Below, in pieces: positions 13,355 through 20,189 of a stretch of DNA of 22,273 nt. The DNA is from DASPKW01 sp038244055 (lineage in GTDB: Bacteria > Planctomycetota > Phycisphaerae > Tepidisphaerales > Tepidisphaeraceae). Within the stretch, counting starts at the first letter, position 1; every line of letters begins with the position of its first letter. The notes below the pieces were generated by a model. It had not been told where the DNA came from. It saw nothing but the letters and a program-made list of their open reading frames with translations, and did no database searches. The stretch spans positions 1 to 22,273 of the forward strand of contig JBBRTW010000061.1 of NCBI GenBank assembly GCA_038244055.1, given 5' to 3'. A program made the translations under genes and the position numbers.

Positions 13355-13707
13355 ATCCACAGAGTATCCACATTGGGACAAAATTGGGCAATGTCGGAAA
13401 TTGGGGGGCGATGTTTCGAGGGGTCAGGAGGGATATGTTGCCGCTCCGCGGCTTGAAAGAAGGAGGGGAATGTTTGATGGGGGACGTGGGTTACCACAGT
13501 GCTGACGCACTGGGCTACTTTTTTTCGCCGCTCCGCGGCTGAAGACACGTTTGACGCGGTGGCCAGACGGCATTTGCGGTTGGCGTGAAGCGCGATTTAT
13601 GTGGCCGGGCAAACAATTGGCGGCTATGGTTGTCTAATCGGATAGAGTTTGGGACTTTGTGGCGCGGATTCCGCGCGGGTCGATTGGGGATTTGAGGGAT
13701 ATTTGCC
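13355..13707. repeat. 353-base divergent intergenic region with hairpin repeats
   Basis: No gene is seen. GCCGCTCCGCGGC, itself a hairpin with a TCC loop, occurs at 13440-13452 and 13527-13539, followed both times by a TGAA-type tail. Between them lies the hairpin CAGTGC-TGAC-GCACTG (13497-13512) and a T-run (13519-13525). A further hairpin, GCGCGG-ATT-CCGCGC (13662-13676), lies 31 bases ahead of the TPR gene and may be in its leader. No reliable promoter was found for either flanking gene. Confidence 0.65.
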
Positions 13708-15186
13708 ATGCGAATACTCGCTGTCGCCTGCACGATCGCGCTTGCTTCGATCCCGGTTTGGGCGGATGTCATTCATTTGAACGCTGGGGGCGAGGTGAAG
13801 GGCGACCGGATCGTCAAGATGGGGGATGGGTGGGATGTGTATGAGGGGGGCAAGAAGATTCAGCATGTGATGCTGGATAATGTGCGCTCGATCGAGCTGA
13901 CGCCGCGGGGGAACCCGGCCGATGATGCGGCCGGGAAACTGGGCTCGCTGCGGAGGTCGGTCGAGGCGCTGCCGGATATCAAGATGGTGATCGACCGCTA
14001 CGAGAAGTTCATCGAGCAGAACCGCGGGCAGGCGATTGCGGAAGACGCGAAGAAGGACCTGGCGCTGTGGAAGGATCGGCTGGCCAAGGGACTGGTGAAG
14101 GTGGGTGGGAAGTGGATCACGGCCGAAGAGAAATCGCAGATGCAGGAGAAATCGCTGGCGGTGGCGGACCAGGCGCGGGATCTCTTGAAGCAGAACAAGC
14201 TGAAGGAGGCCGAGGCGCAGGTGGATATCGCGCTGGCGGGGGACCCGGCCAACGCATCTTCTTTATACATGAAGGGATTGATCCTTTACCGGCAGGATAA
14301 AGTTCCGCAGGCGCGGCAGGCATTCGAGAAAGTCAAAGAGGCGATGCCGGATCACGGGCCGACGCTGAACAACCTGGCGGTGATTCTCTGGCGGCAGAAC
14401 CAGCAGATCGGCGCGCTGAACTATTACTACCAGGCGATGCAGGCGATGCCGGGGAACAAGGAGCTGCTCAATAATGTGGCCGAGGCGCTGAACGCGCTGC
14501 CGGACAAGGATAAGTCGGGGGTTGTGCCGCAGAAGGTGTACAAGCTCTGGACCGAGCAGGATAACCAGCTCCAGCAGCAGCTCATGCCGATGGGATGGTA
14601 TCGCTGGGGCGGGACGTGGGTGGACCGGGCGACGTACGAGAAGCTGCAGGCGGCCGAGAAAGAGGTCAAGGACAAGATCACCAAGCTGGAGACCGAATTC
14701 GCCGATGCGCAGGCCAAGGTGACGACGATCGATGCGCAGATCCAGGCCAATCGCGATGCGATGGTGTACATGGAGCGCTCACGCTACGCGCAGGATGCGC
14801 AGGGCCGGATGGTCTCCTATCCGCTGCCGCCGCAATACTGGGATTACGACCGAGCCAACCGCCGGTTGGATGTGCAGCGGCAGGAAGCGATCGCGACACT
14901 GGATAAGCTGCGGGCGCAAGCGCAGGCCGTGCGCGGGAATGTGCCGGTGCCGAAGTTCACGGGTGTGCAGACTGTGGTGGGGGTTGAGGGAACGCCGGCC
15001 ATCGTGCCCGCGCCGGGGACGGTCAAGCCGGTGACACCGGTGGGCGGTGTGGGGGTAACGGGTGCGAGCACTGAGGTGAAGGGTGTGGAAGTAGTGCCGG
15101 CGGCGACGCCGACGCCTACTCCGACGCCGGGGAATTTGCTGGAGGAGGTGGGTGGGAAGAAGGGGGAGAAGCCGTTGAAGTATTAG
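13708..15186 (+). CDS. Secreted TPR-containing protein with coiled coil and Thr/Pro-rich tail
   Basis: 492 residues. A signal peptide (MRILAVACTIALASIPVWA, cleavage near 19-20) leads into a region with VIHLNAGGEVKGDRIVKMGDGW, then two or three tetratricopeptide-like helix pairs (about 155-275) centred on AEAQVDIALAGDPANASSLY, AFEKVKEAMPDHGPTLNNLA and YYQAMQAMPGNKELLNNVAE. Next come a GWYRWGGTWVDRATY segment, a charged coiled coil (about 312-350) and a low-complexity C-terminus ending in PTPTPTP before a basic end. TPRs bind protein partners, so a scaffold role outside the cytoplasm is plausible, but no specific function can be named. GAGGGA lies about ten bases ahead of the ATG. It appears to be a single-gene unit. 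Confidence 0.75.
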   Translation: MRILAVACTIALASIPVWADVIHLNAGGEVKGDRIVKMGDGWDVYEGGKKIQHVMLDNVRSIELTPRGNPADDAAGKLGSLRRSVEALPDIKMVIDRYEKFIEQNRGQAIAEDAKKDLALWKDRLAKGLVKVGGKWITAEEKSQMQEKSLAVADQARDLLKQNKLKEAEAQVDIALAGDPANASSLYMKGLILYRQDKVPQARQAFEKVKEAMPDHGPTLNNLAVILWRQNQQIGALNYYYQAMQAMPGNKELLNNVAEALNALPDKDKSGVVPQKVYKLWTEQDNQLQQQLMPMGWYRWGGTWVDRATYEKLQAAEKEVKDKITKLETEFADAQAKVTTIDAQIQANRDAMVYMERSRYAQDAQGRMVSYPLPPQYWDYDRANRRLDVQRQEAIATLDKLRAQAQAVRGNVPVPKFTGVQTVVGVEGTPAIVPAPGTVKPVTPVGGVGVTGASTEVKGVEVVPAATPTPTPTPGNLLEEVGGKKGEKPLKY

Positions 15187-15256
15187 GAGGGGGCGAGTGA
15201 TGTAGTCGAATGCCCAAAACGGGGACCGGGATTTGCGTCGTACATCGTAAAGCGAT

Positions 15257-15271
15257 TAGGCGCGCCGCCTA
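15257..15271 (+). repeat. Short hairpin in the gap after the TPR gene
   Basis: TAGGCG-CGC-CGCCTA forms a 6-bp stem, in the 167-base gap where base composition begins to shift to lower GC. There is no T-run. Confidence 0.4.
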
Positions 15272-15313
15272 CGAGTTCTCTCGGTGCTCAGGTACGAAGC
15301 CGAGTCAGGGCAT

Positions 15314-15342
15314 TTCTCATCACTCCAATGTGTAGGTATGCT
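15314..15342 (+). promoter_or_regulatory. Weak candidate promoter of the winged-helix/nuclease-like gene
   Basis: TTCTCA (15314-15319) and TATGCT (15337-15342) are separated by 17 bases; each matches its consensus at four of six positions. The start point would be near 15349, only a few bases before the ATG at 15354. Confidence 0.25.
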
Positions 15343-15353
15343 ACGGGGCAGCA

Positions 15354-16115
15354 ATGGCGAAGCTTAAAATCAAAGAAGTTCAGGAACTCGCTAAACGTAT
15401 CATCATGGACGTGCCTGGCGGCATCCGCTACGCAGCCTTGGTAGCTCGCATCTGCGCGGAACATCCCGAGACCCCCAAAAACACCGTTCACGGATCTGTC
15501 TGGGATCTCGACAAGACGTTTCCGGGAGCGATTGTCAAACCGAGTCGCGGCTTGTTTAAGCCGGCTACAAGTAGTTCGACGTCAACGACGAAGGCTACGC
15601 CGACCCCTATACCCGAACCTGTAGCCCGCGAGAGTGACTTCTATGAGTCTTTCGCGGAGTGGCTAAAAAATGATCTCGATGAAGCAACCGAGGCAGTTGC
15701 ACTCGGTGGTGCCGGACTTCGCGGCAAGTGGGGAACGCCGGACGTTATTGGAACGTTCAAGCCTTTGCCGTCCAATCGTGTGAAATTTGGTCCGGAGATC
15801 CTTTCCGCTGAGATCAAAACAAATCCGAACGAATCGATTACAGCATTCGGGCAGGCGGCGGCATATCGACTGTTCTCTCACAAGGTATATCTGGTCATGC
15901 CTGAAACGCTAAGTGAGGAAGATCAGAGCCGCATCGAAGCGCTGGCAATCCTCTTCGGCATCGGCTTTGTTCTTTTCAGCGTAAATATCGAAGAGCCGAG
16001 TTATCGCGTTCGAGTGCGGGCGCAAAGATTTTCACCAGATATGTTCTACGTCAATGAGTTCGCTGACCGATTGCACGACCACAATCGATCGGTGTTTAAC
16101 AAACTCTTCCAATAG
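15354..16115 (+). CDS. Winged-helix plus PD-(D/E)XK nuclease-like protein
   Basis: 253 residues. Residues 1-69 look like a helix-turn-helix/winged-helix module (a helical start, then PGGIRYAALVARICAEHPET, PKNTVHGSVWDLDKTFPGAI and RGLFKP, like the HARE-type HTH). A Ser/Thr/Pro linker (71-90) joins it to a C-terminal domain with a readable PD-(D/E)XK pattern: WGTPDVIG with Asp130, SAEIKTN with Glu153 and Lys155, then Gln167 in FGQAAAYRLF, and strand VYLVMP. This suggests a metal-dependent nuclease that binds DNA through its N-terminus, as in restriction-like or defence proteins, but the target is unknown. Codons are less GC-rich than the neighbours, consistent with transfer. No methyltransferase partner is present. 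It converges on the minus-strand HEPN-like gene with 27 bases between. Confidence 0.62.
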   Translation: MAKLKIKEVQELAKRIIMDVPGGIRYAALVARICAEHPETPKNTVHGSVWDLDKTFPGAIVKPSRGLFKPATSSSTSTTKATPTPIPEPVARESDFYESFAEWLKNDLDEATEAVALGGAGLRGKWGTPDVIGTFKPLPSNRVKFGPEILSAEIKTNPNESITAFGQAAAYRLFSHKVYLVMPETLSEEDQSRIEALAILFGIGFVLFSVNIEEPSYRVRVRAQRFSPDMFYVNEFADRLHDHNRSVFNKLFQ

Positions 16116-16142
16116 TGTTGAGCATACCGATTGCAATCGCAC

Positions 16143-16838
16143 TCACGGAACCTTCGCCATCGCGGCATTTGCCACATCGGTCACGACTTTGCGGACCAGC
16201 TCCCAAGTCGCGCGGTGGTAATGCTCGGGGATGTCGATTCGCTGGCCGGGCTGGTAGCGGGCCAGTTTTCCGGCCTTTGATTCGTAGATTTTGTTTGCCA
16301 CTCCCCTGTTATGCACGAGCGTATCGCGCGAGGCTTTGGCTTCGGCGATTTGGTCGATCTCATCTGGCACAGGGCAGCCAAGCTTCACCTTGTCGTCGAA
16401 ATATTTGAACCACCCGGCGGGGCGGTCATATGCGATGTCGTTGACCTCCTTGTTGACGATCAGCAAGGTGATCGCGTCTTTATCGGGTGAATCGAGCACC
16501 GCCTGGAAGTCAAGTTTCTTCTGCCCGAGGCTTTGCGGATATGCCAGCAACCAGAGCCGAAGAATGTCGAAGAAGAAGTTCTCGAAGATCGAAATGAACT
16601 GCTGGAACGTGGCCTCGACGAGTTGCTCGGCGACATATCCGCGACCTTTAGCGGCGAGATTGTCCTGGGTGGTCATTGTGCCGGTGACCCGGTTTTGAAT
16701 CGACAGGACGTGCCCCGCGGCGATCGCCTGATTTGCGATATCCCATGCGATGATCGTATCAGTGTAGTAATCGTAGGCGGCATTCAGGTCGGTCAGAACG
16801 CGGTCCAGAAGCGCCCGGATATCATCAGCGAGTGGCAT
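16143..16838 (-). CDS. HEPN-like protein with an RX4H motif, possible RNase toxin
   Basis: 231 residues, mostly helical. The start of the pattern EATFQQFISIFENFFFDILRLW (75-96) is like the first helices of RiboL-PSP-HEPN and MAE_28990-type proteins. ASRDTLVHNRGVANKIY (169-185) contains Arg171-x4-His176, the RX4-6H signature of HEPN ribonucleases, with a following Asn. No other catalytic motif or membrane segment is visible. HEPN proteins with this signature occur as RNase toxins in toxin-antitoxin and phage-defence systems. Its start ATG has GAGGG five bases upstream; a longer frame from 16895 is less likely. It lies 13 bases after the 80-residue gene at 16852-17094, so they form an operon, which makes that small protein a candidate antitoxin. 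The family assignment is by motif, not proven. Confidence 0.5.
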   Translation of the reverse strand: MPLADDIRALLDRVLTDLNAAYDYYTDTIIAWDIANQAIAAGHVLSIQNRVTGTMTTQDNLAAKGRGYVAEQLVEATFQQFISIFENFFFDILRLWLLAYPQSLGQKKLDFQAVLDSPDKDAITLLIVNKEVNDIAYDRPAGWFKYFDDKVKLGCPVPDEIDQIAEAKASRDTLVHNRGVANKIYESKAGKLARYQPGQRIDIPEHYHRATWELVRKVVTDVANAAMAKVP

Positions 16839-16851
16839 GAAAACCCTCTGA

Positions 16852-17094
16852 TTAGCTGACGCTGTCCAAAAGAGCCTGCACGGCGGCCGCATCACCTTCG
16901 CGGCCCAGATTGATGACGATCATGTACGGTCCCCCGTCCCAGGAGATCGCGTTTTCGCTCGCCCAATTTCGAATGCCCCTGTCGTCGAGAAGTCGTTTGA
17001 CTTCATCGAGCTGGCTGAGGGGTAATTTGATGAATGGGCCGGCGGTGCCGATGGTCGAGACGCGCAGGGGCTTTTGGGTTGCGGTGTCGGTCAT
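16852..17094 (-). CDS. Small 80-residue protein, first gene of the HEPN-like operon; function unknown
   Basis: I do not recognise this family. The 80 residues read as a compact alpha/beta unit: a strand STIGTAGPFIKLP (13-25), helix LSQLDEVKRLLDDRG (26-40), strand IRNWASENAISWDGG (41-55), strand YMIVINLG (57-64) and a helix GDAAAVQALLDSVS (67-80). The strand-helix-strand-strand-helix order would suit a small binding domain. No catalytic motif, DNA-binding motif or signal peptide is visible. The ATG complementary to 17092-17094 gives a sensible start; a longer frame to 17247 has no supported content. The Shine-Dalgarno sequence is weak (GGACAG). Being directly upstream of an RX4H protein is its only functional clue; an antitoxin or immunity role is inference. 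Confidence 0.55.
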   Translation of the reverse strand: MTDTATQKPLRVSTIGTAGPFIKLPLSQLDEVKRLLDDRGIRNWASENAISWDGGPYMIVINLGREGDAAAVQALLDSVS

Positions 17095-17256
17095 ATTCTG
17101 TCCGTTTCTCAACCAGGGTGCGCACCATTCAAGTTTCCGCTGCGTTCCTGGACGGACATGATTATAGGCAAGTTGGGCATTATCCGCGAGCGAAGGACCG
17201 AGTTCAGCATTCGCCGGATCACGACGAGCAAGAAACGCAGGCTTCACCCCAACCCT

Positions 17257-17526
17257 TCAATACATCGCCGCATACTGCGGGTAGGCCGACTCGATCAACT
17301 CCGGCTCGGGGAGGTCGATCTCGATGGCTTCCTGGATGCAGGAGGGGTCCAGGCCGATGCGGGCTTCGTCGCGGTGGGTTTCGAGCATGAGGCGGAGGGC
17401 GGCGCGGAGATTCTCGCGGCACTCGTCGAGAGAGTGGCCGTGGGTGAGAGCGCCGGGGATTTCCTCGACCCAGCCGACGTAACCGTTCTGCTCAGGTTTG
17501 ATGATGGTGTGGTAGTGCTGCTTCAT
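17257..17526 (-). CDS. HicB-like (type II toxin-antitoxin antitoxin-fold) orphan protein
   Basis: 89 residues. The N-terminal 45 residues follow the HicB partial RNase-H-like fold: YHTIIKPEQNGYVGWVEEIPG (5-25), then ALTHGHSLDECRENLRAALR (26-45), the conserved Gly-x-Ser/Thr-x-x-Glu-Ala region in variant form. The rest is acidic and ends SAYPQYAAMY. HicB proteins neutralise the HicA RNase, but no HicA-sized open frame with its dsRNA-binding pattern flanks this gene. So it may be an orphan, a DUF1902-type stand-alone protein, or part of a new pairing with the neighbouring minus-strand unit 162 bases downstream. The ATG complementary to 17524-17526 was chosen at the start of homology; no Shine-Dalgarno is convincing and an in-frame TTG lies upstream. 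Confidence 0.72.
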   Translation of the reverse strand: MKQHYHTIIKPEQNGYVGWVEEIPGALTHGHSLDECRENLRAALRLMLETHRDEARIGLDPSCIQEAIEIDLPEPELIESAYPQYAAMY

Positions 17527-17704
17527 GGTGGACTCATTGTGGGGAGTGGACGAGCGATCCGTCAACTAAAACTTCGGTCCAACAGGCTGACATGGAGAGT
17601 TTACCAACTTCAACGCATGGAGCGCATGTTTTTTTGAGAAAAGTTCGAGGGAATTGCGCGAGGATTATTCTTCATGGCCAGGGGGCGCGGCATGGGAAAT
17701 CTCG

Positions 17705-17930
17705 AATTCGCCACGGAGACACGGAGGCACGGAGGAGGAATTTCTGCCACAGATTCGCACAGATGGGCACAGATGGGGGAGAAGAGGTGGAAGAAATCGG
17801 CTTGTTCCAGTCGGGCAAATTGGATTCAGAAAAACAAATCCATCTTTCCTCTCCAGAAATCAGTGTTCATCTGTGCTTATCTGTGGCAACAATGCTTTTC
17901 TCCGTGGCTCGGTGTCTCTGAGGCGAATTT
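17705..17930. repeat. Long imperfect inverted repeat made of short period-8 and period-10 repeats
   Basis: The left arm (17705-17778) reads AATTCG, then CACGGAGA, CACGGAGG, CACGGAGG (period 8), then CACAGATTCG, CACAGATGGG, CACAGATGGG (period 10). The right arm (17855-17930) contains the same blocks in inverse order and complement: ATCTGTGCTTATCTGTGG, TCCGTGGCTCGGTGTCTC and GAATTTTT. The spacer is about 76 bases and shows weaker inverted similarity. The whole could fold as one large stem-loop. Confidence 0.82.
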
Positions 17931-17996
17931 TTGACTCGTCGGGGAAGGGGAAAAGGGAAGTGGAGTCAAGAGGTCTCAATCAATGGCCATCGGAAG

Positions 17997-18011
17997 CGTC
18001 CGATTCGGACG
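17997..18011. promoter_or_regulatory. 15-bp palindrome upstream of korA
   Basis: CGTCCG-ATT-CGGACG is a perfect inverted repeat about 70 bases ahead of the chosen korA start. It may be an operator; there is no second copy to support it. Confidence 0.35.
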
Positions 18012-18079
18012 AAAAGAATACAAACGATTGCGGATTTCAATAGCAAATTTGGATGTTCAAATCGACAATGGTCCTCCAT

Positions 18080-20068
18080 ATGAGCGCTTCAACCACAACC
18101 GAATCAATCGATACCGCACCCGCCGCAACCGCTTCGCAAAAGCCCCGCAAGGTGCTGAGCGAAGTCACCATCCGTTTCGCCGGTGATTCCGGCGATGGGA
18201 TGCAGCTTGCGGGAACCCAGTTCACCGACACTTCCGCACTGCTGGGAAATGACATCTCGACACTGCCGGATTTCCCGGCCGAGATTCGCGCCCCCGCCGG
18301 CACCATCGCCGGCGTCTCGGGCTTTCAGATCCATTTCTCATCCGATGACATCTTCACCCCTGGCGATGAAGTCGATGCCCTGGTGGCGATGAACCCGGCC
18401 GCTCTCAAGTGCAACCTGAGAAATGTTCGCGCCGAGGGGATCATCATCGTCAACTCCGATGCCTTCAACGCGGTTGACCTGAAGAAGGCGGCCTACGCGA
18501 CCAGCCCGCTGGAAGATGGATCGCTGAAGAAGTGGCGGATCGTGCCGGTGCCGATCAACCGGCTGAATGCCGAGGCGGTGAAGGACTCGGGGCTGACGGC
18601 CAAGCAGGTGGACCGCTCGAAGAACTTTTTCGCATTGGGGCTGTGTTACTGGCTGTACGACCGCCCGCTGGAGCCCACGCTCCATTACATCGAGCAGAAG
18701 TTCGGGAAGAAGCTCCCCGAGGCGGCCAAGGCAAACGCGGCCACGTTGCGGGCGGGGTACGATTACGGCGAGACGGCGGAGCTATTCCACGAGCAGTATC
18801 GCGTGGAGAAGGCGAAGCTGCCGCCCGGCAAGTACCGCAAGATCACGGGCAACGATGCGGTGGCCCTGGGCATGGCGACGGCCGCGAAACTGGCGGATAA
18901 GTCGCTGTTTTACGGCTCTTATCCGATCACGCCGGCCACGGGCATCCTCGAAGCGCTGGCGGACATGAAGAATTTCGGCGTGGTGACTTTCCAGGCGGAG
19001 GATGAAATCTGCGCGATGGGGGCGACCGTGGGCGCGGCGTTCGGCGGAGCGATGGCCTGCACCGGAACCTCCGGCCCGGGCGTGGCGCTCAAGTCCGAGG
19101 CGATGGGCCTGGCGATCATGACCGAACTGCCGATGGTGATCTGCAACGTGCAGCGCGGCGGGCCCTCCACCGGCCTGCCGACCAAGACGGAGCAATCGGA
19201 CCTGCTACAGGCGGTTTACGGACGCAACGGCGAGAGCCCGATGCCGGTGATCGCGGCCTCTTCGCCGAGCGATTGTTTCGATGCGGCGGTCGAGGCGTTT
19301 CGGATCGCGGTCAAGTACATGACGCCGGTGATGCTGTTGACGGATGGTTACATCGCCAATGGCTCGGAGCCGTGGCTGGTGCCGGATTATTCGAAGATGG
19401 AGAAGATCAAGATCATGCATCCGTCGGCGGCCGAGAGCAACGGAACCCAGGCACCGCTGGCATTTTTGCCCTATCTGCGGGATGCCAATGGATCGCGGCC
19501 GTGGGCGATTCCGGGGACACCGGGCCTGGAGCATCGGCTCGGCGGGCTGGAGAAGCAGGATGTCACCGGCGCGGTCTCTTACGACCCGGCCAATCACCAG
19601 AAGATGGTGAGCCAGCGCGCGGCCAAGGTGGATGGCGTGAAGCCGGCCGGGAAGCCGTACTACTGGACCGGCCCGGAGAGCGCGGATCTGCTGCTGCTGA
19701 GCTGGGGCGGGACGTATGGCTCGGTAAAGGCGGCGACGCTGGAACTGCGGAAGCAGGGGATCAACGTGGCCTCGTGTCACCTGCGATATATCCACCCGCT
19801 GCCGGAAGATCTGGGCCGGATTCTCAGGCGATTCGAGCACATCATGGTGCCGGAATTGAACCTCGGGCAGTTGCGCACCGTGGTTCGCGCCAAGTACGCC
19901 ACGGAGATGAAGGGATTGAACAAAGTGCAGGGTCAGCCGTTTACGATCAATGAGATCGTGACCGGTGCCAAGGCCATGCTGGCGGGGCGGGTCACGGGCG
20001 AAGCGTGGGTGGTGCCGCTGGGCGAAGGCCCGGTGGTGGTGAGGGAAGTGGCGGTGTCTGAAGGATGA
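18080..20068 (+). CDS. korA: 2-oxoacid:ferredoxin oxidoreductase, fused gamma-alpha subunit (KorA)
   Basis: 662 residues. This is the long subunit of a two-subunit 2-oxoacid:acceptor oxidoreductase that decarboxylates a 2-oxoacid (2-oxoglutarate in most KorAB) to an acyl-CoA, reducing ferredoxin. Residues about 27-220 are the gamma domain (VTIRFAGDSGDGMQLAG, 29-45). Residues 255-640 are the alpha domain: YGSYPITPATGILEAL (278-293), FQAEDEICAMGATVGAAFGG (304-323), TGTSGPGVALKSEAMGLA (328-345) and VQRGGPSTGLPTKTEQSDLL (357-376). The gamma-alpha fusion and length match the Mycobacterium KorA type. Two upstream in-frame ATGs (18053, 18068) exist; none has a clear Shine-Dalgarno, and 18080 best fits the start of low-complexity N-terminal sequence. 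The partner korB follows 121 bases on. Pyruvate or another 2-oxoacid cannot be excluded. Confidence 0.9.
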   Translation: MSASTTTESIDTAPAATASQKPRKVLSEVTIRFAGDSGDGMQLAGTQFTDTSALLGNDISTLPDFPAEIRAPAGTIAGVSGFQIHFSSDDIFTPGDEVDALVAMNPAALKCNLRNVRAEGIIIVNSDAFNAVDLKKAAYATSPLEDGSLKKWRIVPVPINRLNAEAVKDSGLTAKQVDRSKNFFALGLCYWLYDRPLEPTLHYIEQKFGKKLPEAAKANAATLRAGYDYGETAELFHEQYRVEKAKLPPGKYRKITGNDAVALGMATAAKLADKSLFYGSYPITPATGILEALADMKNFGVVTFQAEDEICAMGATVGAAFGGAMACTGTSGPGVALKSEAMGLAIMTELPMVICNVQRGGPSTGLPTKTEQSDLLQAVYGRNGESPMPVIAASSPSDCFDAAVEAFRIAVKYMTPVMLLTDGYIANGSEPWLVPDYSKMEKIKIMHPSAAESNGTQAPLAFLPYLRDANGSRPWAIPGTPGLEHRLGGLEKQDVTGAVSYDPANHQKMVSQRAAKVDGVKPAGKPYYWTGPESADLLLLSWGGTYGSVKAATLELRKQGINVASCHLRYIHPLPEDLGRILRRFEHIMVPELNLGQLRTVVRAKYATEMKGLNKVQGQPFTINEIVTGAKAMLAGRVTGEAWVVPLGEGPVVVREVAVSEG

Positions 20069-20088
20069 ACTCGGAATTGCGATTGCGT

Positions 20089-20169
20089 TTTGAAATTTGA
20101 AACTTGAAACTTGAAATTTGAAATCTTGAGATTTGAAATTTGAAATCTTGAAATCTTGAACTCTTGAAA
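20089..20169. repeat. 7/8-nucleotide tandem repeat between korA and korB (TTTGAAA family)
   Basis: Eleven consecutive units of TTTGAAA, CTTGAAA or TCTTGAAA type fill 81 of the 121 bases between the two subunit genes. Most differ by one base; the unit length shifts between 7 and 8. The AT-rich array leaves no room for a Shine-Dalgarno sequence for korB beyond its last 20 bases, which have none. Confidence 0.88.
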
Positions 20170-20189
20170 ACCTTTTGGATTGATGAACC

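Larger units (their letters stand above)
17527..18079. other. 553-base gene-free region upstream of korA
   Basis: No gene is supported. It contains the long inverted repeat at 17705-17930, a 15-bp palindrome at 17997-18011, and otherwise unassigned sequence, less GC-rich than the coding DNA. Overlapping open frames through the repeat lack protein-like composition. A promoter for korA is expected in 17930-18050, but no good -35/-10 pair was found. Confidence 0.7.

Noticed and set aside
17100..17800. A HicA toxin partner for the HicB-like gene
   Set aside because: No frame of 50-80 codons with a HicA-like pattern was found on either strand.
17592..18043. Overlapping open frames in the gap upstream of korA
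   Set aside because: They read through the inverted repeat and have repeat-derived, non-protein-like composition.
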